Positions 13,380 to 25,070 are shown, numbered from the stretch's first letter. The stretch: DNA of 64,000 nt from Prosopocoilus inquinatus (GCA_036172665.1 CM069872.1:45618101-45682100); one strand, 5' to 3'. The notes: generated by a model not told the origin, from the letters alone. Made by a program: numbers and translations.

Positions 13380-15480
13380 GTATTTTATTAGTTTTTTCGC
13401 TCATGAACAACTTCACTCCACATTTTCTTGGTGAATTCAAGTTTTCTTGCAGCCGTCTTACTTGTTGTCCCTCTTTTTTTGCAAAATCTCTTGTTTCACA
13501 TTTCTTTGATCCTTCTTTACGGTTTTTGTTGTAAACTTTTGTCTTTCAAACTACTTTGACTAGTTTGTTAGTAATCATACGCTTCAAGTATCCAAACTAT
13601 TTCGTCTGACTTTCTTCTGTGTAATACCGATTCCATCTCTATTCTAATCTTTCACTTTCGTATTTCCGAATTTGTCTCTTATTGTAATCTCAAAACTCAT
13701 CCTTTTAGGTATTTCGTTTCTATATTTTACATTTACTAATCGAATTAGTAGAAAAATAACTTTGAACAGTCCAAGTGGTAAGGGGATCACCTTGTAATCG
13801 CAAGGTCGTGTTGCACTAGAAATATTTCTCAGGGGTGGTTGGTATACACTTCCAGTTCCCTTCAGTGTTGGGGATACAATTAGGTAGAGCTTTCCCTTCA
13901 ACGGCGAGGAATTAACAAGCCATGGAGCACTTTGCACATACGAAACATACTCCTTTCCTCTGAGGTCTCGACAAGTCGATGACTTAAGGCCCCGTTGGGT
14001 ACCCACCACAAGTACAAAAAAAGTGCATGTTTTCCTCAGTGTTTTTTTTTTTATAAGAACACACTAGTCTTCCTGTGATTTCTGTTTCTTGCTTGATACT
14101 TCCCTCCTTTTTATGATAGTTTTGCACAAGCAAGAGAGTATATTTTGATCGCACTCTGTATTTTTTCCATAATGTCGGTCTCTTGATTTCCTTTACTATA
14201 ATTACTCCGAGATATTTAAATTGTTTTACTCGCTCTATCAGTTGTCCTTCTAGTTTTATCTCAATTTTCTTACTTTCGTTTTATGTAATAACCATTATTT
14301 TTGTCTTCTTAATGCTTATATAGTCCATATTTTTCGATTGTTTGCTTTTAGTTCATATTTTTCTATTGTTTCTTTCCAAATGTTTAAGTTATTTTGTAAA
14401 TGTTTTTCGAAACCTTTAATCTTTCGAGATACTTGCTTGATTATATTGTCCATTAGTACGATGAAAAGAATCGGACTTAATACCCCTCACTGTCGCAAGC
14501 CATCTTCAGTATAACACTGTTCTGAGTTCTGACGCAGTTTCTATTTCGTTTATATACTTTTAATTACTTCCATTAATGTCTTGTCAACTTCTCGTTGCAG
14601 CAAACTCCTCCAAGTTTCTGGGGCCCCAATCAAAAGCCTTTTCAATATTTATAAATGCAAGGTAGGCTTCCTTGCAATAATATTTTATCTATGGTTTGTT
14701 TCATGGTAAAGATATGATCTTGTATGTTGTGACCACTCCTGAAGTCACCTTTGGACCTTGAGTTGTGTGGTTCTATCACTGAGCGCAGCGCAATCCGTTC
14801 CCTACGATTCTTCCCACACTTTCGTTACCGTGCTGAGTAGTGAAATTCGACTTTAGTTACTGCATTCCTTCTTATCACCTTTTTTGTGGATTGGCAAAAT
14901 GATTCATTAATTTTCAAGATTCTCTTTGAATTACTCTAAATTCTTCTGTAGCTCGAGTTTATTTTGCGCGAGAATCGCCAGTTCGTTGGCAAATATGCAT
15001 TCTTCTACTCTTACTGGGTTTAGTTTAATTTGCCCAACATATATCTTTTTAACATTAAATGAGTTGTGCTTAAGATTTCTCCTTACCTGAGAGCTTAAGA
15101 TTTCACCTTGCCTGAGAGTTTTGTTCAATAATAATCTTCGTATTTGTAAGTTATTCACTGGTGCTGTTATCCCTTTTCTAGGTTTAATATACACTTCTCT
15201 AATTTCTAAACTCCTCTTGACTATTTTCCTAGGATTTTTATCAAATATCTTTTTCTAAATTTGAAGTTACATAGTTCGACCTGTTTTTCTAGTGCTTCTT
15301 ATCTCAGTATAAGATCTTGGATGCTTTTAACTTCTTTCCTGAATCCACTTTGCAATTGTTCTATTGTTGAGTTGTCACTCCCAATCTCTGTTCTATCAGC
15401 TTTTCGTGTTTTCTTAGTAATACCCAATTCTTGATTTTCTGGTGTACTTTTAGCAGTTCTTTTGTGATCTAATCAAATCC
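13380..15480 (-). mobile_element. degenerate, rearranged LINE (non-LTR retrotransposon) relic
   Basis: Reading the minus strand with frame changes gives pieces of a non-LTR reverse transcriptase and its C-terminus. The pieces include RSGHNIQDHIFTMKQTIDK and EKAFD near 14.6-14.8 kb, and GVLSPILFIVLMDNIIKQ near 14.45 kb. They also include VKQFKYLGVII near 14.2 kb and the C-terminal FGYLKRMITNKLVKVV near 13.6 kb. These match the usual order of reverse-transcriptase motifs followed by a KYLGV block and a WFGHLxRM-like tail. A separate piece with a decayed FADD box (FANELAILAQNK) lies at about 14.94-15.0 kb, on the wrong side of the fingers motifs, so the element is rearranged as well as riddled with stops. 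It is not functional. Confidence 0.8.
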
Positions 15481-17484
15481 TGCTTTCCTTTCCTTTCAGT
15501 GTTATTATAATAATTTTATATTATAATAATTAATTTAATATCTTCTACTTCACTTGATTTCTTGTTCCATTTTTTATATTTCCTGGTTATCCTAGTTATT
15601 ATAATTTATAATTTCTTACTTTGTGAACAGTAATACTTGAAAGTACTGTTTCAAGTTTTATTAGTTTTGCCATCCTTGTTATTATCATTCATTTCCTACC
15701 ATTTACCTAATTCGTGTTTTGTCGTTGCTTTTTAGGTTCCAAATCTTGACGACTGTAAAATATTTTAAGTGGAAATTTTTCACAACTTGTTCGTTGCTCT
15801 GTCATTGTGGAATTCTTTGAAATTTTTGGAAATTATTAAAAAAAATGAAGCATGTAAAACTTACACTTAATAGGAACATTAAATGTATTGTAATTATATT
15901 TGGTGGCAGCCTAAATTCATGGCCATTAAATTTTAAAGCATCGTGAACGCGCTTCATGGAAGCCACATCCTGTTACACATGTTCCCATAAATATAAAGCA
16001 ACTATTTAATGGGCCACCAAACTTGCCCGAACAACGGACGCATTTCTTCTATAATTCAAAATAGCCGACGTCGGAGTGCAAATAAAATATTCATGAGGCT
16101 TTTCATGTCTTAAATGAGAAGTTATTTGACGAACGACTTTCCGCACAATAAGCTCAGAAAGCAAAGGAGCAAATAAAATGCGGGTGAATAATGGACGGAG
16201 GTGTAAGTGAAACTATTCGATATTAATTCTGTTTCGAGCTTCACGCACCACTGAAGCTCAATACAGGCGGAGTAATAGTTGATCGTTGATTAAAATAGTC
16301 TACATTCGATGAACTTGCAAACTTGTTTGTCTTCGATAAATCAAATTTAATTATAATTTAACTAAAATTTGAGATACTGCAGTAAACACACAAGCAAATG
16401 CTAATTAAATATTTTGCAAGTTCAAATTTAATTTACTGCAAGCTGCAGTCTATTTAATTCAGATCTGAAAGTAAAGTTTACTGGACTGAAATGATAACTG
16501 TCAGACCGATGCGGTGGCTGCTCAAAATTAAAACTTCCGCACTGCAGTTTGAAAATTACAGTTCGTGCTCACGTTAGTGTGATTCTGATATCTCACTGGA
16601 TTACTGTAACAGAGAGAGCAAATTTAAAATATTGCCGTAGCAGTGATTTTTTTTTAAAATTTATTTATTCATAAATGCCAGAAGAATATGAAAACTTCAA
16701 ACATAAATCCTTGTTTCACAAAAAAGTTTCGTTCGTGTGATTCAGATTCATATCATTTTCTATCTACGGACGTGTCTTCAGTTAATTTACGCTCGTATCT
16801 AAGTACAATATTTGTCTTAAGTTCATTTACATAAACCATAAACACAAGCGTGAAATTACGTATAGCTTTCGCCCTAATTTATGTAAAGCAAATCGCTCCT
16901 CTTAAATACGACCGATATGTTTCAAAGTTTCATCGAATAATCAATAACCGGGCGTTTGCAAAAAGCGAATGAATTTTCCAAGCTGAAACTGATTACGCAC
17001 ATGAATTTGTTATTAACGGCGGCGGGAAATTCCTCACGCGGTTTTAGCATGTGCAGAAAAATTACCCCGCAACTTTAAATGGAATAACTTTTCCTTCGCA
17101 TTTTGCATTCGTCTGAATTAATCCGTCCGCAGAATCGGCGGTATCACCCACGTAAAACGAATTCATTTCCGAACTTTTCACTTGCATAAATAGTTTCTCG
17201 AGTACATTAAATTAAATTGCGCTATTAATTCGACCGAGTATACTCAGGTTGTTAAATGGTGAGTATATTGCTCGAGCTGATCTCGCACGTAACCACGACG
17301 CTTTTAATCGAGCAATTTACACAGTCGGGGTCAATAATAAATAATTCGATTGGCTGGCTCAATTCAAAGGACGGTTTATTCTTGGCTCGTGATGAAGATA
17401 ATTCCATTCTATAGGAAAAATTGATTTCTCAAAGACTTCAACGAATTCTGGTTTAATTATCCCCCACAAAGTTACTATTTGATC
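15481..17484. other. non-coding host DNA
   Basis: This is AT-rich sequence with no recognisable gene, RNA or repeat family. Confidence 0.55.
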
Positions 17485-17653
17485 TACAGGGTGCGTCACG
17501 TATTTAATGAATAAAGAGTAAATTCATATTTTGTTGTGTCAAAATAATACTCCTATTAGTTTATAATATACGATAGCAGAAACTTTTCGAAAAAGACGAA
17601 AAATTCTTTGTCGTTTTATAAATGAGCTATTGAAGGAGACGATTCACCCTGTA
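17485..17653. mobile_element. 169-bp MITE-like element with TACAGGGTG ends
   Basis: The left end TACAGGGTGCGTC is matched by the complement of the right end (GATTCACCCTGTA). Ends of the ACAGGGTG type are common on short insect DNA elements. There is no coding sequence. Other half-ends of the same kind are seen near 50536 and 57403. Confidence 0.6.
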
Positions 17654-19346
17654 CATTTACGTAGACGTAGAAATTAGCCCGCGAAAAAATTGACGTCCTA
17701 AATTTGAGCAGCTCGCAGCTGTGTGTACAACGCTAATAACTTCCTTAGTAATTAAGTAAATAAGGGGTACACTTATAGAATTCTAAATTGCCAAAACCCC
17801 TGGGAGCGCCAGGCGCAATTACCGCAAAATTCACCTCAAGGTGTTATTCGAGCGTTTTGAACATTTATCTCGTGTTAAGCTGTATTTTTGTTTGTTAAGC
17901 TCACGCACCGCTCGTTGAGCATTTACATTTGTTATCTTACTGCTACTTACAGGAGCAGTATTTTAGGATTATACATTTCACGAAAGCCAGTTAAGATTTT
18001 TGAAGGCCATTACAAAAAAGATGCAAAATATGCGAAATATCAAAGAAATCGTCGTCAATGAATTCAAGAATAATTTGCATTTCGTCGTGCGTAGATAATT
18101 GAAATGTTATTGGAAATTATATTTAATTAATTGTTGCGTACTCATACAAACTCGTTCCTTTGACATGTACTTACGTGAAACTGACCGTTCACTTCAAGAG
18201 CTCTTTACTTTCCAACCACGAATTGTCGTCACATTTCTCGGAAGTCCCGCTTAGTTGAATCGGACTTAAATATTTGTCTTGCTGGGGGAAAGTCTTTTAA
18301 ACATACTTCCGAAAAGTTTGCAGCTCGAGATTAGTTCCCCGTTATTATTGCAAAGACAAATTTCCTTCACAAATATCCGATTCAACTTATGCGTATTCGT
18401 TCTTCAAACAATCTAATTAAGTATACAGCCAGATTACGTGGAAATTACATTAAAACTTGAACGAGTTAGGTTTCTTCAGCATTCTTCGACTTGAATGAGT
18501 TAATTCATTAAATAGAAGACTTTCATAATCCTGGAGTGGAAGTAAGTTTTAACGCTCTGCAAAATTAGGTGTGTGGGAAGTCCTTTGAGGATAATCTGAA
18601 AACCAATTTAAGGATTATTGATGTAAAGAGTTGGATTCTCGACTGGAAATGGAAAGGTTTCTATGCCACACAAATCATGATAAAAATAATACACATATTT
18701 CTTGCTAAGTGAATAAAAGTAGGGATTTTTCCTTATACAGATACTCTTACACTTAAGCTTTAAGCACCGACTTTTCTTGATTTTGTTTAATACCCTTTGC
18801 ATTTAACATTATTTGGCAGTAATCTTATAGTTATTTTTGGGAAAAATTTCCATAAATTTATTACAAAGTGATAGAGATAGGTTATCATAGTGAATGTTTA
18901 TTGGATAATTCGATACTTCTAAAGATATAAAGATCAGATTCTTATATTCTGGTCGTGAATAAAATAGTATTTACACTTCAATACAGAATGCCTAAGTAAT
19001 GTCTAACACCATCGACGTTTCCCTTAGTTACATGTTGAACTTAACTCAGTACAAACACCCAGTTTATGAACGTGTGGCTTGCCGTGTAAATTAGTTTATA
19101 AAATTTCATGGAAATTTGACGTTAACTCCTTCGCCGCACACAGATGAATATAACATGCTGCTTTGCCAACATTTGGCCACTACGGATATGATTGTGGAGC
19201 ATGTTTAAGTTGGTGCATGCAATTAGAATTCCATCCGAATTCAAAGATAATGTCAGTATAAGCTCCTTTGTTAAGGAGCTTATCCTTGTAGAAACGGTCA
19301 ATCAGATCGCATCCTGTTATCCAATTGATTGATTAAATTTTTTAAT
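17654..19346. other. non-coding left flank of the Polinton
   Basis: No gene is visible. A perfect 11-bp stem with a 4-base loop (ATAAGCTCCTT / AAGGAGCTTAT) lies at 19258-19283, and an AT-rich palindromic stretch adjoins the insertion site. Confidence 0.55.
19258..19283. repeat. short perfect hairpin
   Basis: ATAAGCTCCTT and its exact complement AAGGAGCTTAT flank a TGTT loop. No poly-T tract follows and no function is evident. Confidence 0.6.
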
Positions 19347-19352
19347 TAATTC
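19347..19352. repeat. left target-site duplication TAATTC
   Basis: TAATTC directly precedes the left end of the Polinton and is repeated directly after its right end at 36426-36431. A 6-bp duplication is the length made by Polinton integrases. Confidence 0.85.
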
Positions 19353-20117
19353 AGTAGTATAGCAAGCGGGATCCTAGGACACTTCGATGGCATGTTCCAT
19401 CCGAAGAGACCACCGTTGAAATCCAACCCCAATTGTAGGGGGTGTTTTTATCGGTGAAGAAGTAACCCCTGTTGGTTCTTGTGCATGTCGTCAATGACCA
19501 GAGGGTGTAAGAAGTGGTCAATGACCAGAGGCTTTCAAGGTCGGGGCTTGTGGACAATGCTGGAGAGGCCTAAGAAGAAGAAGTCTTTCAAGGTCATCGT
19601 CAATGACCAGAGGCCTAAGAAGAAGAAGTGGAGGCTGGAGGAGCCTCGCCGCGGTTGCGCGCGAGCAGAGGCTTTCAAAGTCGCGCGCGCGCTGACCTTT
19701 GTACTGTCCTAGTACGAGCGGTATTTCTTGAACGCGTATCGTTTCGCAGGTTTGAACAGAATTTTTGCGCTACCTGTCACACACAGGTGACACTTGTTTG
19801 TGTCGGTTTTTTTTGGTTGCTTACTGATTGAAAAAAAAAAAAAATGCAAAAATGTAGATTTTTAGGAATCTGTGTTCGAACGTCGCTAGGGGGGGATCAG
19901 ACGAGCGGTTACGCAAAGACGATAAGAGACGCTAGGTCAAACGAGGGATCAGGAAACTGATAAGACGCTTCGTTAGAATGTAATATTTTATTTCAGACTT
20001 GTTCTAATATAATATTACAATTTTTACAAATAAAAAAAACTTTTAGTTATAATTTACAATTAAAATAATTAGGATTTGTTCGGTTGTGGTGTGGATGATG
20101 ATGATGATGATGTTTGT
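19353..20117 (+). repeat. Polinton left terminal inverted repeat (~765 bp)
   Basis: This repeat is the near-identical complement of 35687-36425. It starts AGTAGTATAGCAAGCGGGAT, whereas the right copy reads AGTATAGCAAGCGGGAT from its end, so the left copy has an extra AGT. Other visible differences are an 18-bp insertion near 19896-19913, one extra GAT unit near 20097-20111 and homopolymer length. The outer part has internal repeats built on GTCAATGACCAGAGG and CCTAAGAAGAAGAAGT. A GC-rich CGCGCGCGC segment lies near 19680. The innermost ~46 bp duplicate the 3' end of the secreted coiled-coil gene found at the other end. Confidence 0.95.
19987..19992 (-). terminator. TIR-borne poly(A) signal, left
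   Basis: AATAAA read on the minus strand lies inside the left TIR, downstream of the leftward gene cluster that ends at 20169. The mirror copy at 35809-35814 serves the rightward cluster. The motif is seen; its use is inferred. Confidence 0.45.
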
Positions 20118-20168
20118 ACAACAAATGTTACAATTTTTACAAATAAGAAATTTAAAAAAAGTTGATAT

Positions 20169-20516
20169 TCACATGTTACATGTACTTGTTACGGGTACAG
20201 TTTCATTATGATTATCAGAATCTGAGTCATTAAAATTACAAATACAAAATTCTGATTCGATAACATCGTACAGATCTTTTTTACATGCTAAACAGTTCCC
20301 GATGTTATTGAAACGAGAGATTTGATTTACGTTTATTTGATGCCTATCTTCGGTTGACAACATCGTATCGAATTCCATCAGACGTAAACAGTCACTTATT
20401 TCAACGTTCCAGAATCTTTCACACGGTGCACATATGCGAATGACCAGATGTCGGTTACCAAATAATTGATAAACGGAATGCACCCGGGATACAACGCAAA
20501 CTTTGTACTCAGCCAT
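20169..20516 (-). CDS. 115-aa cysteine-containing protein of unknown function
   Basis: This is the outermost gene of the leftward block, 52 bp from the inner edge of the left TIR, starting at an ATG at 20516. The product is not recognised. It has cysteine pairs CAPC near residue 30-33, CLAC near 74-77 and CIC near 92-94, which could bind a metal. It ends in a Ser/Asp-rich stretch and a short polar tail. There is no signal peptide or membrane segment. The intact frame and its place after dUTPase and the small Cys-rich gene suggest a real accessory gene of the element. An over-called frame cannot be excluded. Confidence 0.55.
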   Translation of the reverse strand: MAEYKVCVVSRVHSVYQLFGNRHLVIRICAPCERFWNVEISDCLRLMEFDTMLSTEDRHQINVNQISRFNNIGNCLACKKDLYDVIESEFCICNFNDSDSDNHNETVPVTSTCNM

Positions 20517-20579
20517 ATTTTTATGTAATGAACGAATGAATCGCTCAAGCTAATTTATACGTATGATCGTTTCCACCAC

Positions 20580-20786
20580 TTAAGTAGTTATTTTTTTCTT
20601 TTTGGATAAAGGTTTTTCTTCAGAGCTTGATTGCGAAATCTTTTCATTACATTGTAGGAATTCTAAAAACGGACTCTTACTCAATGATGTTTTTTCATCG
20701 TTATCTTTGATACTAGCAGTGTGTTTTTTTATAGATAGTTCACAAAAACAGAAAAACTTTTGACATTTTCTACAATATTGACTCAT
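20580..20786 (-). CDS. 68-aa small zinc-ribbon-like protein
   Basis: The frame begins with an ATG at 20786, 15 bp after the dUTPase stop and on the same strand. The N-terminus reads CRKCQKFFCFC, a CxxC plus CxC arrangement typical of a small metal-binding knuckle. The rest is Ser/Lys-rich and ends in KKKK, which could act as a nuclear signal or nucleic-acid contact. I do not recognise a family. Cotranscription with dUTPase is likely from the spacing. A role in DNA or RNA binding is inference only. Confidence 0.5.
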   Translation of the reverse strand: MSQYCRKCQKFFCFCELSIKKHTASIKDNDEKTSLSKSPFLEFLQCNEKISQSSSEEKPLSKKKKITT

Positions 20787-20801
20787 TTTAAGAGTTTCTA
20801 G

Positions 20802-21212
20802 TTATTGAATACCGCTCGATCCAAATCCGTTATCACCTCGAACCGTATCTGATAGTTCTTTCACTTCTTCTAATTCAGGGTAATAAATTTTTTGACAGAT
20901 CAGTTGTGCAACACGATCACCGCGCGTTATTTTGAACGTTATGTCGGAATGGTTAAATAATACGACTTTAATTACACCACGGTAATCTTCGTCGATGACG
21001 CCTGCTCCGACTTCTACACCGTTTCTTGATGACAGTCCTGACCTTGATGCTATGCGTCCGTAACAACCTTCAGGAAGTTCAATTCGTATACCAATATCGA
21101 TGATTTCCCTGCCTCTTGCTGGAATAGTATAATCATAAGCGCTGCGTAAATCATAGCCAGCTGCTTTTGTTGAACTTTTGGTTGGTGCAAATGCGTGAGC
21201 TACAGCTTTCAT
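20802..21212 (-). CDS. dut: deoxyuridine 5'-triphosphate nucleotidohydrolase (trimeric dUTPase)
   Basis: It hydrolyses dUTP to dUMP and pyrophosphate, keeping uracil out of DNA and supplying dTMP synthesis. All five motifs of the trimeric family are present in order: AGYDL (18-22), GRIASRSGLS (52-61), GAGVIDEDYRG (69-79), RGDRVAQLI (97-105) and the C-terminal arm RGDNGFGSSG (125-134). At 136 aa it has the normal length of a viral or compact cellular enzyme, and no key residue is missing. It begins with an ATG at 21212 and lies downstream of PolB in the leftward block. dUTPase is not part of the defining Polinton set, so it is probably captured cargo. In viruses such genes allow DNA synthesis in cells with unfavourable nucleotide pools. 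Confidence 0.95.
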   Translation of the reverse strand: MKAVAHAFAPTKSSTKAAGYDLRSAYDYTIPARGREIIDIGIRIELPEGCYGRIASRSGLSSRNGVEVGAGVIDEDYRGVIKVVLFNHSDITFKITRGDRVAQLICQKIYYPELEEVKELSDTVRGDNGFGSSGIQ

Positions 21213-21371
21213 AAATTTTAAATGTGGTTGTTGATTTTCGGCTACAACATGAAAAAAAATATATTTAAGAAAAAAAAAAAAAAATACTTACATGTTGAAG
21301 TTATTCTGAAATTAGCCTTCAACTGTTTGATAAGTTTTGTTTTAAAACAAAAAAAGTTATTTCCTCCCCTT

Positions 21372-24300
21372 CTAATTTTTTTTATAGCCCCAAGGAATGG
21401 TATCTGTATGAATAAAATTAACAATTCTTTTATCATCGAATGGACTCAGAGCTACTTTCTTTTGTTCAATCGTGTAAACTTCATGTTTCTCTGATTTAAT
21501 TAAATGCTGACAGGTATCTATTATAGAATTATTAAATAGAGTTTGATAATAATCTTCGAACGATATAGAACGAAGTGCTGAATTTTTTATGCCTTTTGCT
21601 TTTTTTATAATGTTGCTATTTTCATTTTTTATTGCATACATTTTTGATCTAAGACCGATAAACTCTAACATTAATTTTCCATTATTTTCATCTTTCATCA
21701 ATCCTAAAATCTTTTTATTACGAAGAGGTATTTGATATCTGTTATCAGGTGAGTAATCTGATGTGTCAAATTTTAAAATGTCTTCCTTGATGTGTTCGTA
21801 TATGTCTTCAACGAAAAAATGATAAATTAACGAATCGGTATCAGTATAAAGTAATTTAGCATTGTTTTTAAATTTATTTTTAATATAATTATAATGAAAA
21901 TCATATAAAAACGTTTTAGAAAGATCTAATATAGCAAAACCTATGTATATAGGTTTGTTAAATTTAATATTCAATCGTTTCATTTCGATAATGATCATAT
22001 CGTTATCAAAAATGGTACAACTGTGAAAGTTTGGCTTCGAGATATAACATTTTGCTCCGTAACGTCCCTCCCACTTAGTTACCAATTTTACATCTTTATA
22101 TTTCCTTACGTTTTCCATAGTCTTTCCGAACACCGAATTGTTCATTAGTTTATAAAAATTTTTTTCAAAATCATTTTTACTTTTTTTACGTAAATCATTA
22201 TTTAAATTTATGTACGGTTCCATCCAATTCGATTGCTTAAATTTTAATACTCTAGTGACTCTTTCAATTTTTAATCCTAATTGGATTGCTTGTTTTAAAT
22301 TTCTGTAATGTATAACGTATTGTTTTTTATCAAATAAAGTTGTTAATAATTTTGGAACTTTTGAAGATAATGATGGTGGTACTAAACGTTCAGGACAGAG
22401 TGGTAAATCTCTATGATTTTCAAATAGTTCTTCGGGATAAAGTAAATCACATTCCAAAATATAACCAAATTCAGCATCATCTGAGACATTGATGATATCT
22501 ATCGAGTAAGGATCTACCCATTCAAATTGAGCAAAAGGTAAAGGTAGACACATAGCTGTACCGTACAAGTTGTTAACATCATAATACATTAAAAATGATG
22601 AAGGTTCATCAGCATTGAAATCGTTCATGTACTTGTTATTCGCTTTACCATAACGATTAGAACACTGTGATACCCCACCTCTGATGCCTTTTTCGATAAA
22701 CATTATCATGTCAACGTCCGTTAATAATTCTAAGGTAATGGAAGTTGTTTTCAACATGCTGTCGAAAGCTAAACCTGGTGCTGTATAATAATGTAACGCG
22801 TCTAAATGATAAGTTTGCAAACATGTTGACCTGAAATTTTCAAAAATATCAGCTAAAAGCAAAACATCCGTTTTCAAGTACAATTCTGCGTACTCTTGTA
22901 AATTTTGAATATTGAATGTATGCCATACATTCAATGCGTGCTCATATTCACCGTCTGATATGTGAGATTGATTAATTTTACTGAAAAAATTATCTTTTGA
23001 TGGTAAATTTGTATCTTGTAATTTTTCCCAATTGTCAAGATATTCATAGGGGAAAATTCCTTTCCTTTCAAGCAATTTAAATTCAGTATTATTTTTACAA
23101 TGAGCTTTGGTAATTACTTTTTGATCGCTCTCTAAATATGAGGAAAGTTTATCTAAACTACTAGCCATGAATCGAAAAGAATCTAAAAATCTAAAATTAA
23201 TATTAGTATTTGAAATGTATTTAGAAAATGAAATATATTTTTCCTTATTAATCGGTAATAAATCAATTTTGCCTGGAATTTCTGTAGCTAAAGCTTTTAT
23301 TATAAAATGACTATCATAACCTGACATATTGTGAAAGATTACGGGTACTGCGTTACTGTTTTTATAATTTAGATTGCACGCTTGATGACAACTTCCTCGA
23401 TACCTGCCAGTTAAGTGACAATGATCACGTACTTTTATATCAGTAAAATTGTTGAATGGTTTTAAACAAATGTGACAATGTGTGGCATTTCGATAGTCAC
23501 ACTCTTCTTTTACCGTTAATTTCTCACACGGTACCACGTTCGAAAAAATATCATTAATTTCTAAGCCGATTTTTTCTAGTTCATTGACAAACCAGCTTAC
23601 ACAATCTTTCCCAGTATGTAAACTGAATTTTGAAAGTGTTGGATTATATGAACAGAGCAAAAAATATGCTATAGAAAAGGGTTCATGTTTTTGATGCTTT
23701 ATGTTTTTATTTGAAGATTTTAAATCATTATATTTTCTCAATATACATTCTATGTCTGCATAAACTACAAAGGGAACTTTCTTTTCTTTATTTTTAAAAT
23801 TTTTAAATGTTAGATATTTTTCTCTTTCAAGTGGTATCGTAATTTTAGTTTTATTTATATCTCTGCACGAAATTATGTGCCTTTTCAAATTCTCTTCCGA
23901 TCCGAAATGATTTAGACAACGTTCACAAAACCACTTTTTATTATGTAAGTTACCGATTTGTCTGTGAAGTAGACCGGACAAATTTTTTATTAAAGCAAAG
24001 TGAAATGTAATCTCTGAGTTTATATTTAAGTTAATTTCATCATCATCAGAATTTTCTTCTTCTTCACAGGGAATCATTAATAAATTAATTCGTTTTGTAA
24101 AGTCGAACTTACTCAAAGAAATTGGTAATACTTCTGTTTTTTCTATTGTAAATATGTTAATTGAAAGTTCGTTTAATAACTCAAATTTTTTAACGTTTTT
24201 CAAACTAATAGGAAAATGAATACCTTCAAATTTTAAAACATTTGAAAAATGTGGATAAGATGAAACACGTTCAGATTTTTTATGTGCAGGTGCAGGATAT

Positions 24301-25070
24301 AAAGCTGCCACGATTGACCATAGAAAACAATATTTGTCGTTGTTTTGTATATTTAAGACACACTTTTTATTTTTAATAAAATTAGGCATTTCAACATACG
24401 TTGAAATACTTCCGGTTATAGGTGTATAATTATTAATGTTAATTTTTAATTGTAAAATTTCATATAGAGCCCATCCGCTGTCCCTTTCTTGAAATTCCTC
24501 TAATTTTGATAAAATTTTATTTTTAACGTTTATCTCGTACCATTCCTTTAAATTTGTAGAGTGATCAATTACGTGATTTCTAGTCGTAAAATGTTTGATA
24601 TCTGTTTCACCATTTTGCGGTTTAACAAAGTTGGCTAAAAATATTACATTTACTTTTAAAACACTTTTCGATAATTCTTTCTTGATTTTAAAATAAAAAT
24701 GTCTATAAGATTTTAGAAAAAACAAATTTGGGTCTTTAATGCTTAAATTAATTACTGCACCTGTCCTCATTCTATTTTTAAAACATGACTCTAGATCCTG
24801 CCAAACCAAAGACTTTCTTTTTTGGTTTCTTTTTTTTCTTAATTGTTCTTTAAAAATTTCTCTATAATTTAACAAAAGTGTTAAATACGATTCGATTTTT
24901 GAATAATTTGGAATTTTTTCTTTATTTAAAAGCTTTAAGTACTTCTTGGTTAAAAAAATTGTTTTTTTAATGAATTTAACCCATTTTAAATAATCTTTTT
25001 TTGTTTTAACTAACTTACCAACAGTTTCAATCTTCTTCAAGATGCCACCCAACTGCTGACTGAAATTCAT
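21372..25070 (-). CDS. POLB: protein-primed DNA polymerase type B (Polinton PolB)
   Basis: The 1232-aa product replicates the element by protein priming at the linear ends. An N-terminal region contains a CFLW...HFALI pair (C248, H357) of papain/OTU-like appearance. A C2H2 finger (FCERC...H...C, 382-402) follows. The exonuclease sites are YADIE (437-441), [11 protein letters not shown] (579-589) and [11 protein letters not shown] (731-741). Inserted between the first two is a Cys/His cluster (HCHIC 531-535, DHCH 549-552, CHQAC 561-565) like an endonuclease VII/HNH fold. Polymerase motifs are [10 protein letters not shown] (831-840), [17 protein letters not shown] (971-987) and YTDTDS (1075-1080). 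It starts at the ATG at 25070; the frame is intact and of normal length for the family. A (TG)n tract and the iterated repeat region lie upstream. Confidence 0.97.
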   Translation of the reverse strand: MNFSQQLGGILKKIETVGKLVKTKKDYLKWVKFIKKTIFLTKKYLKLLNKEKIPNYSKIESYLTLLLNYREIFKEQLRKKRNQKRKSLVWQDLESCFKNRMRTGAVINLSIKDPNLFFLKSYRHFYFKIKKELSKSVLKVNVIFLANFVKPQNGETDIKHFTTRNHVIDHSTNLKEWYEINVKNKILSKLEEFQERDSGWALYEILQLKININNYTPITGSISTYVEMPNFIKNKKCVLNIQNNDKYCFLWSIVAALYPAPAHKKSERVSSYPHFSNVLKFEGIHFPISLKNVKKFELLNELSINIFTIEKTEVLPISLSKFDFTKRINLLMIPCEEEENSDDDEINLNINSEITFHFALIKNLSGLLHRQIGNLHNKKWFCERCLNHFGSEENLKRHIISCRDINKTKITIPLEREKYLTFKNFKNKEKKVPFVVYADIECILRKYNDLKSSNKNIKHQKHEPFSIAYFLLCSYNPTLSKFSLHTGKDCVSWFVNELEKIGLEINDIFSNVVPCEKLTVKEECDYRNATHCHICLKPFNNFTDIKVRDHCHLTGRYRGSCHQACNLNYKNSNAVPVIFHNMSGYDSHFIIKALATEIPGKIDLLPINKEKYISFSKYISNTNINFRFLDSFRFMASSLDKLSSYLESDQKVITKAHCKNNTEFKLLERKGIFPYEYLDNWEKLQDTNLPSKDNFFSKINQSHISDGEYEHALNVWHTFNIQNLQEYAELYLKTDVLLLADIFENFRSTCLQTYHLDALHYYTAPGLAFDSMLKTTSITLELLTDVDMIMFIEKGIRGGVSQCSNRYGKANNKYMNDFNADEPSSFLMYYDVNNLYGTAMCLPLPFAQFEWVDPYSIDIINVSDDAEFGYILECDLLYPEELFENHRDLPLCPERLVPPSLSSKVPKLLTTLFDKKQYVIHYRNLKQAIQLGLKIERVTRVLKFKQSNWMEPYINLNNDLRKKSKNDFEKNFYKLMNNSVFGKTMENVRKYKDVKLVTKWEGRYGAKCYISKPNFHSCTIFDNDMIIIEMKRLNIKFNKPIYIGFAILDLSKTFLYDFHYNYIKNKFKNNAKLLYTDTDSLIYHFFVEDIYEHIKEDILKFDTSDYSPDNRYQIPLRNKKILGLMKDENNGKLMLEFIGLRSKMYAIKNENSNIIKKAKGIKNSALRSISFEDYYQTLFNNSIIDTCQHLIKSEKHEVYTIEQKKVALSPFDDKRIVNFIHTDTIPWGYKKN

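Noticed and set aside
13644..14009. 121-aa minus-strand frame
   Set aside because: It overlaps the LINE relic; part of it reads as decayed LINE tail in another frame and the rest has no domain.
19479..19831. Reading frames of 77 and 67 aa inside the left TIR, repeated in the right TIR (35950-36302)
   Set aside because: They derive from internal TIR repeats and a (CG)n-like segment, lack any domain, and overlap one another. More likely non-coding TIR sequence.
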